DNA of 64,000 bases. Source: Isoetes taiwanensis. Its lineage: Eukaryota > Streptophyta > Lycopodiopsida > Isoetales > Isoetaceae. Of this stretch, positions 23,881-33,381 are shown in pieces (within the stretch, counting starts at the first letter, position 1; every line of letters starts with the position of its first letter). The notes beneath the pieces were generated by a model. It did not search any database. It was not told where the DNA came from and saw only the letters and a program-made list of their open reading frames with translations. The translations under genes and the position numbers were made by a program. Location of the stretch: the NCBI GenBank assembly GCA_021234155.1, contig JAJEKV010000041.1, positions 5,942,829-6,006,828 on the forward strand. Direction: 5' to 3'.

Positions 23881-24242
23881 GAAGCGGGTATCGGGTAACC
23901 CTATGGTTTAGTATGGTTTAGGGCTTGTATTCGTAAAAAAATACGTATGAATCTGATGCTGGAAATTCGAGTCTGAGTGCTGGAGCATTTCTGATGGTTT
24001 TGAAGTCGGATTTTGTGGATAAAGCATGAGGAGCCGATGAGCTGGTAGAGATCCAGATTCCAGATGGCAGAGCGGTTGCAGCACGTTGAAGCAGTTATGA
24101 GGTGGTCGGCATGGCGGAGATTTAAGGAGGGAGGCCGGTTCCAGGTATGCCGTAGTCCTTGCTTTCTGGTAGTCTGTTGTTTGCTGCTGTTCTTTGTATT
24201 GAAGAGGTCAGATTTTGTGGTGGCAGTTGTCAATCATCAGGT

Positions 24243-25651
24243 ATGCTCAAGAGGCAGGCTAGGAAGGGGAAGGTTAGGGCTGGTCTGAATTTGTATGCTG
24301 GTAGTATAGATGAGCTCATGGATGTTGCTGGGAAGGGTAGGGGCAGTGCAAGGGCGAGGGAGGATGGTGTAGAGGAAGGTAGTGGTCTCCTTGATGTGAG
24401 TGTGACTCTGGGATATGCAGGAATGGATATCCCAGAGCACATGTTTGATAGTTTGGTGGGTTTTTGCAAGTCTGAGACTGTTGCTGGAGCAGTGGCATTG
24501 GAAAGGGGTTCAGAATTGGACCACCTGCATTGCCAGGCAGTCTTCAGGACGGTGATTAAGACTCCGAGACAAGTGAACACCGCAATAAAGGAGTACTTTG
24601 GTTGGGGTGTTCAAAAGCCAGCGGGTGTGTTGTTGATCTGTAAGGCCCTAAAGAACACGAAGCTTCATTGCTTCGAGGGAATCGTGGGCAGTGTAGGTTA
24701 CGTATGCGTACGTTACGTTTTCCATATGTAAGGTAGCGTACCTGTACATACTGTACGTACTTCTTCATTTTGTGCATCAAATAAGAAAAAAGAAAAATTG
24801 GTTTGTTGTTTACGTACCCGTACGATACGTACTTTATAGGTACGGTACAAGTACTTTTCAAAAAAATAAAAAAATAAATATTTTTTTTTGGGTTAACGTA
24901 CGTACCGTACGTATTTCATGGTACCGTACGTACCGTACGCGTACTTTAAACAACAACTTTTGACGTACGTTTGTACGTTAAACTGGCCCTCGTACGTTAC
25001 CCTGTACTGTACGTTGCATACGTAATATACACGTATGGTACGGAAAGTACGGTACTACACTGATTGTGGGCTATTGTCTAAAGGACTATGGGAAAGTCCA
25101 TTATAAGGTCTGTCTCGATAATGTGACCGAAAAGCAGATAGAGATAGGCAAGGATCTTTATCTGAGGTATGGTGCAGGAGATTTGAAGAACCTTGTTGTG
25201 TTGGACAATAAGAATGTTTTGCAAAGGGCTGCCCATTACGTTAATTACCATGGTAGAAAACAAGTGTCTGCTAGTTTGGTTTACACTGTTTTGTCGCATG
25301 CTGCGGACGAGGAAGTTCGTGTTGTCCAGTCAATGGATCTTGCCCACAAATACTGCCTTCATATCTGAGCACAGAGTGAAAGCAGCTTGGCGGATGACAT
25401 TGAATCCTGAGCATGCAATGCCTAGTGATGTGAGGTGCGTGCTTTTTGGTGTTCCTGCTGGTATGCAGCCAGTGAAGCGGCTTGGGAAAGCGAGGAAGCA
25501 TTATTAGGATGATGCAGATAGCAAGGGTGATGATGATGAACACTTCGTTGATGCACAGGATGAAGAGTACAGGCCTGATGCAGAGGGAGACGGAATGGGA
25601 TCTGACTTCATTCCTTTGAATCTGGCTGATTACACCATGGCAGTGGGCTAG
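24243..25651 (+). pseudogene. HUH-superfamily (Rep-like, single-tyrosine) endonuclease gene, interrupted by a MITE
   Basis: The first part (ATG 24243 to 24688, 149 codons before the insert) contains a strand segment DVSVTLGY (motif I-like) and ALERGSELDHLHCQAV, whose His94-Leu-His96 is an HUH metal-binding motif. After the insert, the matching frame resumes with GYCLKDYGKVHY; Tyr at 25072-25074, followed by C-L-K, fits the catalytic motif III of Rep proteins. The region beyond (to about 25368) is a basic helical segment. A frame change occurs near 25350, a TAG at 25505-25507 breaks the new frame, and an acidic tail runs to TAG at 25649-25651. I see no Walker A/B, so no helicase domain. This suggests a Y1 transposase such as those of replitrons, or an endogenised CRESS-type Rep. 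A short 5' exon (24064-24144) before a GTATGC donor is possible. Confidence 0.72.
24689..25062. mobile_element. hAT-type MITE, 374 bp, GTAC-rich, inserted in the HUH gene
   Basis: It starts CAGTGTAGGTTACGTA and ends with the inverse TACGG...GTACTACACTG, so the termini are inverted repeats beginning CAGTGTAG. Flanks ATCGTGGG (24681-24688) and ATTGTGGG (25063-25070) form an 8-bp target duplication with one change. The interior is dense in GTAC/CGTACG palindromes. Removing the element and one TSD copy restores continuity of the frame around the Gly before YCLK, which confirms the boundaries. Confidence 0.88.
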
Positions 25652-25794
25652 CATTCAGTTCTTCATGTTTTCTTTGTTTTTTTTCCATATGATGTAATCT
25701 TCAAATGAATGTAAATTTTTTGTTATGTTTGTTTTCAAATGTTTTGTATCTGAGCGCTTTGTGTTGTGGTACTCTAATTTAATTCGTAGTATGC

Positions 25795-26424
25795 ATGTCA
25801 TCTGATGATGCAGGTATGCCAGGCATGGAATCTAATGTCCATGCTGCAAGTGTAGAGGGTAATGGTCCTGCTGATGTAACTCCCGAAGTAATAGAAATAA
25901 GTGACAATAGCAATGACGGCGTTGTAACTGGCCCTTTGTCTCGTCCAGGCCCTCCACCGCCTGTGCACCTTGTTCATGCTTTGCCGGCCTCCTTTCCTGA
26001 ACAGCCACATATCCTTCCGAATGGTGTGCCTTATGGACCTCCTCCTCGTCCTCATGTTGCTGAAGTGGCCCCCGTTTCAAATCTTGTGGCCAATGGATTG
26101 CCGCATCCCATAGTTGTTAATGCAGAGAATGAGCATGTGCATGTGGCAGCAGAAATGCTTGAAACCATTGTCGGAATTAACACAATAGCTGAGAGTGTTG
26201 CTGCGGCTGTTAGAGTGTTGCGAATCCAGTTGGGCTGGTTATTTAACGCAGTGGAGCAGTGCATAGGAGTGATGGATTGGGAGCAGGTTAGTGTCTCGGT
26301 GGAGGAGAGGCGGGCGCTTAGAGCCCACATGAACTTGGCAAGAGGAATTCTCATATGGGAGTTTCATAGGATCGATGGGCTGCAGAGGAGGCATGCAGCT
26401 ACTTTGAATCTGAGGTACAATTAG
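25795..26424 (+). CDS. Companion ORF downstream of the HUH gene, unknown protein with SUMO-interaction-like motif
   Basis: An intact 209-codon ORF starting 143 bp after the end of the HUH gene, in the same direction. The N-terminal part has PEVIEISDNSND (residues 30-41), whose VIEIS followed by acidic and Ser residues fits a SUMO-interacting motif. A Pro-rich linker follows (about 44-95), then a predicted helical region (about 112-205) with many Ala, Arg and Trp residues. CAG|GTATGCC near the start looks like a splice acceptor, and the HUH ORF start has the same CAG|GTATGCT context, so both may be exons of one gene or of paired genes. No family is recognised. It is the best-preserved ORF of this element. 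Confidence 0.55.
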   Translation: MSSDDAGMPGMESNVHAASVEGNGPADVTPEVIEISDNSNDGVVTGPLSRPGPPPPVHLVHALPASFPEQPHILPNGVPYGPPPRPHVAEVAPVSNLVANGLPHPIVVNAENEHVHVAAEMLETIVGINTIAESVAAAVRVLRIQLGWLFNAVEQCIGVMDWEQVSVSVEERRALRAHMNLARGILIWEFHRIDGLQRRHAATLNLRYN

Positions 26425-29049
26425 TGTAGGTGCATGCATTAGATGCACGACATGGTGTGTTTGAGCATTTGAGATCTGCATCCAAGTAGAGATGAAGAAT
26501 GAATTGCAAATACAAAACTGGAAAAAAAAAAAATTGCTTGCCTTGTTTCTACATGTCTGTGTGAGCATGTTTGCATGGAATTAGCCCCCCGGCTTTAGTC
26601 CACGGTGGAGCACCGAGGGTTCGGCTTCGTGAAGGGGTTCAAATCCCCATGCCCCAGACTCTTTTGCTTGTGCAGGTTATGCAGGTGTTGCGAGGCGGTG
26701 ATTGCATGGCAGAAGATGTGGCCTCCTCGTAAGGGAACACGTGTTTCAGTAGCTTGGTTCCATGACATCTACAAATGCAATGGTAAGCACTGCATTTGAA
26801 TTCTTCTTCCTTACTTGCTAGGTAGATTTGATTGCTTCTGAATGTGGTAGACGATTGAGGTTTATTATAAGTAGTTGCATAAGCACTTGTTGTAGTTCTT
26901 TGTTATAACACAAAGAGACATCAGGGTTGTCTGATGTGAACGCACATTTGATTTGCTATTGAAGAACATTAGTTTACCTGGTCCCTCCAATAAAAACAAA
27001 GTTTTTGTTCATTAGATTATTTAAACTTGGAACAGAACATCAGCATTGTGTACTCTGATGATGTAGTATTGAAGAACACAAGCTTACGTGGCCCCTTGAA
27101 CGAAAACAGAGATTTCATTCATTAGATTATCTGAATTCAGAATTTCTTTGCACTTGAGCATGGACTCTATGGTGGAGTGGCGGACTCAATGGCTATGACT
27201 TCTGTGCTGATGCTATTGGGGCAGTTTAGATGTTGGGCATGACGGGGGTAAATATTGTGTTCTGATGGACTAACTGTTGTTCCTCTTATGGACTCACACC
27301 TTGTTGTCTAAGTTGAAGTGCAATGAGAAGCAAGAGTTTCCTCTGTCGATTTCAACTGCATTTTATGTCTGTTGGGGTTGTCTCATATAGGTTCCATGTG
27401 CTTACACCTCTCCAGCTATGTATCTTGTGGAGCATGCAAACAATCTCGGGCTGCCAGTATGCTAGTCATTCAATATTGCTTGATTTATAATTTATATGGA
27501 AGAATTCAAAGCCATTCTATGCTTGCAGCTGGCAGTAGTAGTGGTCTTTGTAGGCATTGCTTCTATATATATAAAATATGCTAGAAGGCACATACGCAAC
27601 TGAAAATGGTAAAACCAAGGAAGCCTTACTTCTAACATCAGGGTGGTAATCTTATTCTCTGCTCATGACATGTAATTTATGACTGAAGCTTTATTGGTGC
27701 AGGATTTGAAATGTTGGAATTGTTTTATTCAAATGTTTAAAATGTTTGCAGATACATGTTTCGCTTGATGCCTCATGCTCAGCAGGTTTGCATGCGGGAG
27801 AAGCTGAGATGACATGTACATGCTGCTGCCACCATACATCCGGCCAGAGTGCTTTAGTTCATGGTTCCGTTTGAAGGTTAAGGGGTTTGTTGCATACTCT
27901 TACACAAGTTGTTGTTCTATTTGAGCTCATTGTATTTTATGCTGTGAATTTGTTGTTCTATTTCAACTAATTCCACTTTTTGCTGAATTCTCTGGCAACT
28001 GGGGTTCAAATCCCCTCATGAGTTCTTCTGTGAGATGTTGGTATGTTGATTTGTATTTTGACTTGTTGCAAAGGTTGGGAAATCTTATGCTGAGGTGGAA
28101 ATGGGGATTTGACCCCATCATGGACTTGGTGGACGGTCTGAAATCCAGGAAAAGGAATATCCATAAGAATATTGTGTTCATCAACGACCCAAAACATATT
28201 GGTGCAATTTGTCAGCATTCTTATTACTGCCACGGTTTTTCCCTCAAAAACCTTTCAGAATGGGGTTTTTTAATCCCGACAGTAATGCGTCTTTTGTGCT
28301 CTTTTTTGGGTTGCCCCTAGGGGGCAAACCCTTGTTTATGTGGGCTTTTGGCATATCCTAGGTATATGCTGGAATATACCTAGGATATGCTGTGACTGCT
28401 CCAAACCTGCTCTTACATGTAAACTCTCGGTCGCCATTGTTGCCGTGCGGCTGGTGTGGGAACTGGTTAACCGGCACCGCCAAGCATTGGAGCAAGGTCC
28501 ATAATCTGGTGTGGGAACTGGTGTTGGAAGAAGGGGGGATTCAGGTAAGCTCCTTCACTCTTTGATGATTCAAAACTGCCGTGACCCCTTTTCTAAAACC
28601 AGATCAAGGAAATAGATGGATTCTTGGATTTGAGTCTCTCTGATACTCAATTCATCTGATACCCATTTCAATCGGCATAATTGTGGCTGTATCTGTCCAG
28701 AAAACCTATTCTAAAGATTTACAGTGGCCTAATTCATAAAAAACTTTCGACCCATCCGGTCTTTTCCTAATTTCCAGCCGATGAGAGGACACCCTGAATT
28801 GCACTCTTGGTGAGCCTTCACCAAAATTATTTGACACAATAATTTGATATTAAATACTCGAAAACCATATTCTATTACATGAGAGATGATGCCGTAATTG
28901 CATGTGCAGCCTTATAATGCTGTAACTTCCTGGAAAATGGTCCAGAGATCTCTGATTAGGGTGTGACTCTTTATCAGGTATTTTTGATTTGCCACAGGAG
29001 TGCAGTGTTTGGATTTGGATTTGTGATTAGATCTAATTTGGGAGATTTG
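26425..29049. other. No gene recognised; LINE 3' module at 28200-28320
   Basis: Short ORFs only. GGGGTTCAAATCCCC boxes at about 26634 and 28003, with an inverse-like GGGGATTTGACCCC near 28105, resemble tRNA T-arms but lack a tRNA body. The segment 28213-28320 (TTCTTATTACTGCCACGGTTTTTCCCTCAAAAACC ... TTTTTTAATCCCGACAGTAATGCG) repeats the LINE 3' hairpin module of 6300-6410. Replication termini of the HUH element may lie in the left part of this stretch but I cannot define them. Confidence 0.4.
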
Positions 29050-29230
29050 TTTTCACACCTCGTTCGATTTTGGTCTCAGATATCGTGGCGTTCGGCCACG
29101 ATATGGCCTCGGGGCATTATACCGTGAATCTTGCCTCACACGCGTACCGCCACTCCCACCGGTGGCGTGTACACTAGCGGTAGCCAGGTGAGTAGCCCTA
29201 GGGGGCAACTTGCCAGAAATATGTGCAACT

Positions 29231-29373
29231 ATTAATGTGCACATTTTCCAATGTACACATTAATGTGGGCACACATTTCCAAGTGGACACTTCAATCCAA
29301 GTGGGCCACACCCATAGGTGCAATTAATGTGCACATTTTCCAATGTACACATTAATGTGGGCACACATTTCCA
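29231..29373 (+). repeat. 51-bp direct repeat pair inside the LTR
   Basis: ATTAATGTGCACATTTTCCA and its following 31 bases occur at 29231-29281 and again at 29323-29373. The same pair is kept in the 3' LTR at about 40937-40987 and 41028-41078, so it is ancestral to the LTR. It lies in the likely U3 region. Each unit is rich in ATTAATGTG and its inverse, a plausible factor-binding enhancer repeat. Confidence 0.85.
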
Positions 29374-30701
29374 TGTGTGCACATTTGGCCACCTAGCCCT
29401 TAAAAGCAAGTGGGCCCATTTCCAATTATCCCACATGCCAAAAGGGGATAATTGGAAACCCTAACGAACCCCCTTGTCTATATAGGGTAGGAAACCCTAA
29501 CTAGCCCAATTTTTCGATTTTAGGGCTTGAACTCTGTTTTTGGCTGCCTCAACAAATTAAAACCGCATCCCGAACATTTGGGAGAATTGCATCCTTAGTT
29601 TCTCTAGATTCGAAGGCGTTTTTGCCAGGATGGTCGAGCTCAGTCGAGGAGGCCCTCAAGGATGGGGTATTTGGCCAATTAGATAGTCTAAACCCTATTT
29701 TAGTCATTGTATCGGTAGGTTTAGCCTATTAGATTGGCCATAGCATTCCCTCTAGATCTCTAGATAGCAGATTCTAACTAAAGAACCTAACTCTATGTTG
29801 TAGATTAGATCTTATTCTTTAGTTCTTACGTGATGTATATGGATGATGTATCTCTATGAACTCCTTGTATTGGGAAGGGGGTAGAGACCTAAAGCTTTTG
29901 TAGTCGATGCTCCTAGAGTAGCCTCTCTAGCACCACTGTAGTTGCGGCACATGTGCACAAGAGCCACACCGGTTGTGGGTGAAGGGGCAGACCGGGCTTA
30001 TAAGGAGGTTCGTGTTCGACTCTTGAGCGATTCCTATGGTGTGTTAGTGCTACGGGGGGATCATTGTGACTAGGTCTAATGGCTTGCCAGCGTGTGGGCA
30101 AGGCATGGGCTCACACTCGTGGAGGTGGTGAATATGACCTTCCATTGAGTTCAAGTCGACACGGGCAAAGGGCCCTCTAGTCACCTTGAGTCAAACATGT
30201 AGATCTCGGAGGGAGAGATCCCTACCTGCCCCATCGAACCGGGGAGATGCAACCCGGGATATAGCCCCTTGGCTATGCATCCGCTGGCTACGGTCAGTCC
30301 CAACACTTTTCAGCCTACTCCGCAAAGTGTGCACGGGGGAGGGGCGGATGGAGTGGACAACCCTAAGCCATGCTCATATGCGGCCCAAATCCATTGCCAT
30401 GAATTACATGCCTCAGATCGACTCGAGACCCAAGCCGCCGGGTCATCCCTTGAGTCCGAGCCTTGGGTAGGACGCCTTTGTCTATGCAGAGGATATGTGG
30501 AGGACCATCCTTCGTGATGGTCATATGATGTTGATGTATGTGCTACCGACATGTATGTTTACGCCCGCAGCCTAGGTAGGCCCCGAGGGAGGCGGGTGCA
30601 ATGACCCTTCCACTCTTCCCCTTTGGAACCCGCCACGGTTGCGGTGTCATGTGGAGGGCCCCAGATTAGCATGGAGCTGGTATGGGGATGAACTCACGGT
30701 T

Positions 30702-30725
30702 GTATACGGTGAGTGCACCGTATAC
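30702..30725 (+). promoter_or_regulatory. Perfect hairpin near the 3' end of the 5' LTR
   Basis: GTATACGGTG and its exact inverse CACCGTATAC flank a 4-base loop. The same hairpin is intact in the 3' LTR at 42420-42443. Conservation in both LTRs amid nearby indels suggests a constrained or well-sequenced element. Its role is unknown. Confidence 0.7.
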
Positions 30726-30744
30726 GCAGTAGGGGACGCCATTG

Positions 30745-30755
30745 TGGTATCGAGC
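30745..30755 (+). other. Primer-binding site of the chromovirus
   Basis: TGGTATCGAGC matches the tRNA-Met PBS (TGGTATCAGAGC) with one base lost. It lies three bases after the LTR end. Confidence 0.7.
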
Positions 30756-30947
30756 TATGTTCTTGGAGACCAAGAGCAAAGCAACCGCCATGTTCCCGAG
30801 AGCACTAACTTGATAGGATCCTCAAACCTCGAAAAAATGAGAAAATTTTTTCTCATTTTTGTAGTTTATGCTAAGCTAGTAACAGTTAAAATGAATAAAA
30901 ACGTAAAAAGACTAAAATTGATGAGCCAACATCCAAAAAGTAGGGTG

Positions 30948-31010
30948 GTCTCACACGTCGCGCCAGGACAGATTTCTACATTCTAGAAATCGGCCAAAAA
31001 AGTCTTAGAC
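30948..31010. promoter_or_regulatory. Imperfect palindrome, copy 1
   Basis: Left arm GTCTCACACGTCGCGCC, inner ATTTCTA-CATT-CTAGAAAT core, and a decayed right arm (AGTCTTAGAC). The most degenerate of four related copies; it precedes the H3-tail ORF module. Confidence 0.75.
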
Positions 31011-31131
31011 ATTCAAATTTTGACACCAAAAAGTTGTAAATTACAGTAAAATACCTTAATAATTCTAAATTTAAGCTAAGAATTAGTAGATTTGGCATGT
31101 TACATGTTAATTTAATAGTGGGCCCCACCAT

Positions 31132-31198
31132 GTCTCACACGTCGCACCAGGACAGGTTTCTAGATTCTAGGAATCAGGCTGGGCGCAACGTGTGAGAC
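31132..31198. promoter_or_regulatory. Imperfect palindrome, copy 2
   Basis: Left arm GTCTCACACGTCGC and right arm GCAACGTGTGAGAC are inverse complements apart from small bulges, around an inner TTTCTAGATTCTAGGAA core. It lies 75 bp upstream of the TATA box at 31274. Confidence 0.85.
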
Positions 31199-31273
31199 CT
31201 TGCTTAATTAGGTGTTTTTAGGTGCTCTAGACAACCCAAAAAGGTAGTTTAAAAATTGACCTAAAATTGGCCC

Positions 31274-31281
31274 TATAAATA
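31274..31281 (+). promoter_or_regulatory. TATA box of accessory module 1
   Basis: TATAAATA in the context CCCTATAAATAGAACC, 107 bp upstream of the first ATG of the H3-tail ORF. The position suits an internal pol II promoter separate from the LTR promoter. Confidence 0.6.
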
Positions 31282-31380
31282 GAACCAGACCCCTCCCATT
31301 TTTCCTGTTCTTCCCTAGAACTTCGCTCGTGACTGTCAAGGCGATCTTCGGGCGCTTAGCTCCGATCGACAAACCGTAAG

Positions 31381-31605
31381 ATGATGGCCCGCACAAAGCA
31401 GACTGCAAGGAAGCCTAGCCGAAGCGGATCCTCCAGCGCCAGCGGCTCCGGCCTCTTTCACAGGATTCTTCGGGAACGCCTTCTCCACGGCGACGAATCT
31501 TCGTCGAGCGAGGAAGCAGGGTCGGACCGGAGCGACCACACCGAGCTCTTGGAGGATGACCGGCCAGATGTCATGAACCAGATCCTAAATTTAAATTGGC
31601 GCTGA
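31381..31605 (+). CDS. Accessory ORF A, N-terminal part: histone H3-tail mimic
   Basis: The ORF starts ATGATGGCC and encodes MMARTKQTARKPSRSG. Residues 3-11 are identical to residues 1-9 of mature histone H3, including the Lys4 and Lys9 sites; after K9 the sequence leaves H3 (PSRSG in place of STGGK). The rest (to codon 74) is Ser-rich and acidic, with no histone fold, so this is a tail, not a histone gene. Translation from the second ATG, which has A at -3 and G at +4, followed by Met removal, would expose an H3-like N-terminus. The frame ends at TGA 31603-31605, but a Gln-rich frame continues in +1, so the native protein was probably longer. By inference it could bind H3-tail readers or writers. 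Confidence 0.75.
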   Translation: MMARTKQTARKPSRSGSSSASGSGLFHRILRERLLHGDESSSSEEAGSDRSDHTELLEDDRPDVMNQILNLNWR

Positions 31606-32570
31606 AGAGGAAAGAAGCGCAGCAGCAGCAGGAGCAACACCAGGAGGACGCCAACCCACGGTGAAGAGCAGAGGGAACAGCGGACCCATCAACAGCCTCA
31701 GAGCAACCCCAGGCCGAGATCCACCCGGCAGGAGGAGCAGGGAAGAGAGGAGCAAAGAGCCACGGAACTCACCCCTAAGAAGAGGCCGACCCGCGACGCT
31801 TCGGCCCACAAGTACGGCCAAGGAGCCACGGAACAGAGGACAAAGAGTCGGGAAGACGACCGACCACTACGCAACGGACCCAAGAAGAGGAGGGCCAAAG
31901 CCGAAGCGCGTGCAAGAGGAAGCCGGGTAAAGGCCTGAAGGAAGCGGAAGGTCCCCACATCAACGAAGCCGCCCGGGAGGGGAGATTCCCACCCACCACC
32001 GAATTTTAATGGGATGGAGACTACGTGTCGGGCGCAGACGGGCAAGCTCTTCAAAGCCCCGTCAGAGAGGAAGAGGTCCCGAGCGCATGCAACCCCAAGA
32101 AGGGGAGGAGACCGGACATTAGCAAAGCCCCCACCGCTCCAACGTGGGATAGAGTCAAAGCCCCGGGCCAAGAACGGGAGGTATATGTGATAGACCCCTA
32201 AAGGTCTACCGAGAAGAGGATCAAGGAGCACAACGCTTATATGGCAAGGTGGGAGGCGCATAACGATATTACCGTGGAGCACCGGGTGAGAACGATTGAA
32301 GGCGACACCGACCTAAGAGCCGCATTAATCAAGCCCCCTCCACCAAAGCCCAAGCCTCCCCGAGCACCAGGGGAAGAAGCGGAACAAGAAGAAGAAGTGG
32401 AAGACGGGGCACTCAAGGAGATCCGCCACTTCCGTAAGAGTTACTTGACTCGATTCCCCCGCCGTTCCGCGTTTGGTCCGAAGTCATACAAGAATACAAA
32501 CACGCATTACGCGCGCGATGACGAGATGCCGCTATGTTTACAAGAGGGCGCCGGGCGCATATAGTAAAGC
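31606..32570 (+). pseudogene. Accessory ORF A, broken continuation
   Basis: GC-rich sequence coding in several frames for charged, Arg/Glu/Pro-rich protein, for example the frame at 31661-31930 (basic, Arg/Pro-rich) and at 32241-32564, which has PPPPKPKPPRAPGEEAEQEEE and a KEIRHFRKSYLTRFPRRSAF segment. The latter is the most protein-like part. No family is recognised. It is followed by AT-rich sequence with AATAAA-like signals (32690-32730), as expected of a 3' UTR. Confidence 0.45.
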
Positions 32571-32812
32571 ATTTTGAAGATTCAACTACCGCGACGGCAC
32601 GCCAAGAGGGTTACCCTCATGAGGCAGGATATGTATCTTGCCAGGCACATCAAGGGTGAACGACCTTGAGTTTTGTAAATAACTGGGAAATTTTGTTAAT
32701 ATAAAGAAAATTTTGTGTAAATAAAGTGTCAAACCTTGTTTAAATAGGTCAAGATATCGATCCCTAGCTTTTGTTTTAATTAAATTAGAGTTTTGAGCAA
32801 AATTGAGACGAT

Positions 32813-32881
32813 GTCTCACACGTCGCGCCAGGACAGATTTCTACATTTTAGAAATCGGGCCGGGCTATAACGCGGTGAGAC
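32813..32881. promoter_or_regulatory. Imperfect palindrome, copy 3
   Basis: GTCTCACACGTCGCGCCAGG...CGGTGAGAC, with a perfect inner ATTTCTA-CATT-TTAGAAAT core and a slightly altered right arm. It begins the regulatory region of accessory module 2. Confidence 0.8.
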
Positions 32882-33013
32882 CATGCCCAAAAATGCCCAA
32901 AACAGCTCCAAATCGACCAAGTAAGGGGTCAATTCTGCCTAACTCGATGAGTTTAGTGGAATTACAGCCTTAGATCACCTAAATTGAGTAATCCTAGCCC
33001 AATTAGGACCCAT

Positions 33014-33080
33014 GTCTCTCACATCGCGCCAGGACAGATTTCTACATTTTAGAAATCGGGCTGGGCGCAACGTGTGAGAC
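33014..33080. promoter_or_regulatory. Imperfect palindrome, copy 4
   Basis: GTCTCTCACATCGCGCC...GGGCGCAACGTGTGAGAC with the same inner core. It lies 180 bp upstream of the second TATA box. Confidence 0.85.
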
Positions 33081-33259
33081 CTCGTACCATTTCTTCACCA
33101 AATGATCTCCAAGTTGTACAATAGGTTCAGTAGTTGTCCTTAGCATGCTCAAACCCTAGAAATAGTCTTCAAACTTGCAATTGCATCCCTTAATAGGTCA
33201 GAATTGCCTAATTTCAGTAAATTCTAGGCCACCCAAAAATTAGGGTTTCCCCCTTTTTC

Positions 33260-33267
33260 TATAAATA
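33260..33267 (+). promoter_or_regulatory. TATA box of accessory module 2
   Basis: TATAAATA in TTTCTATAAATAAGTCC, 115 bp before the ATG at 33382. The context and spacing mirror module 1. Confidence 0.6.
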
Positions 33268-33381
33268 AGTCCCCCATTTCTCAATTGGCACCCTGCAAAT
33301 TTGCTCCCCACTGCTTAGGCGATCTTTCAGCTCCCTGAGGCGCTTCTGCATCCGTTTGATACTCCCTTCTTTGCTAGATCA

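Larger units (their letters stand above)
29050..30741 (+). repeat. 5' LTR of the 13.4-kb chromovirus
   Basis: Aligns with 40786-42460 along its length, with long identical AT-rich blocks (for example 29225-29460). The first 150 bp or so are diverged, so the left end (about 29050) is approximate; the right end lies at GGGGACGCCA. Confidence 0.8.

Noticed and set aside
24243-25651. Helitron origin of the HUH gene
   Set aside because: Helitron Rep has two tyrosines and a fused helicase; here one Tyr motif (YCLK) is seen and no helicase motif.
26600-28115. GGGGTTCAAATCCCC boxes as tRNA or SINE promoters
   Set aside because: No A box at the right distance and no cloverleaf.
31381-31605. Canonical histone H3 gene
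   Set aside because: Only the first nine residues match; no alpha-N helix or histone fold follows.
31698-32282. 194-codon minus-strand ORF
   Set aside because: Antisense to the GC-rich accessory ORF A; codon composition mirrors the sense strand. Treated as a shadow.
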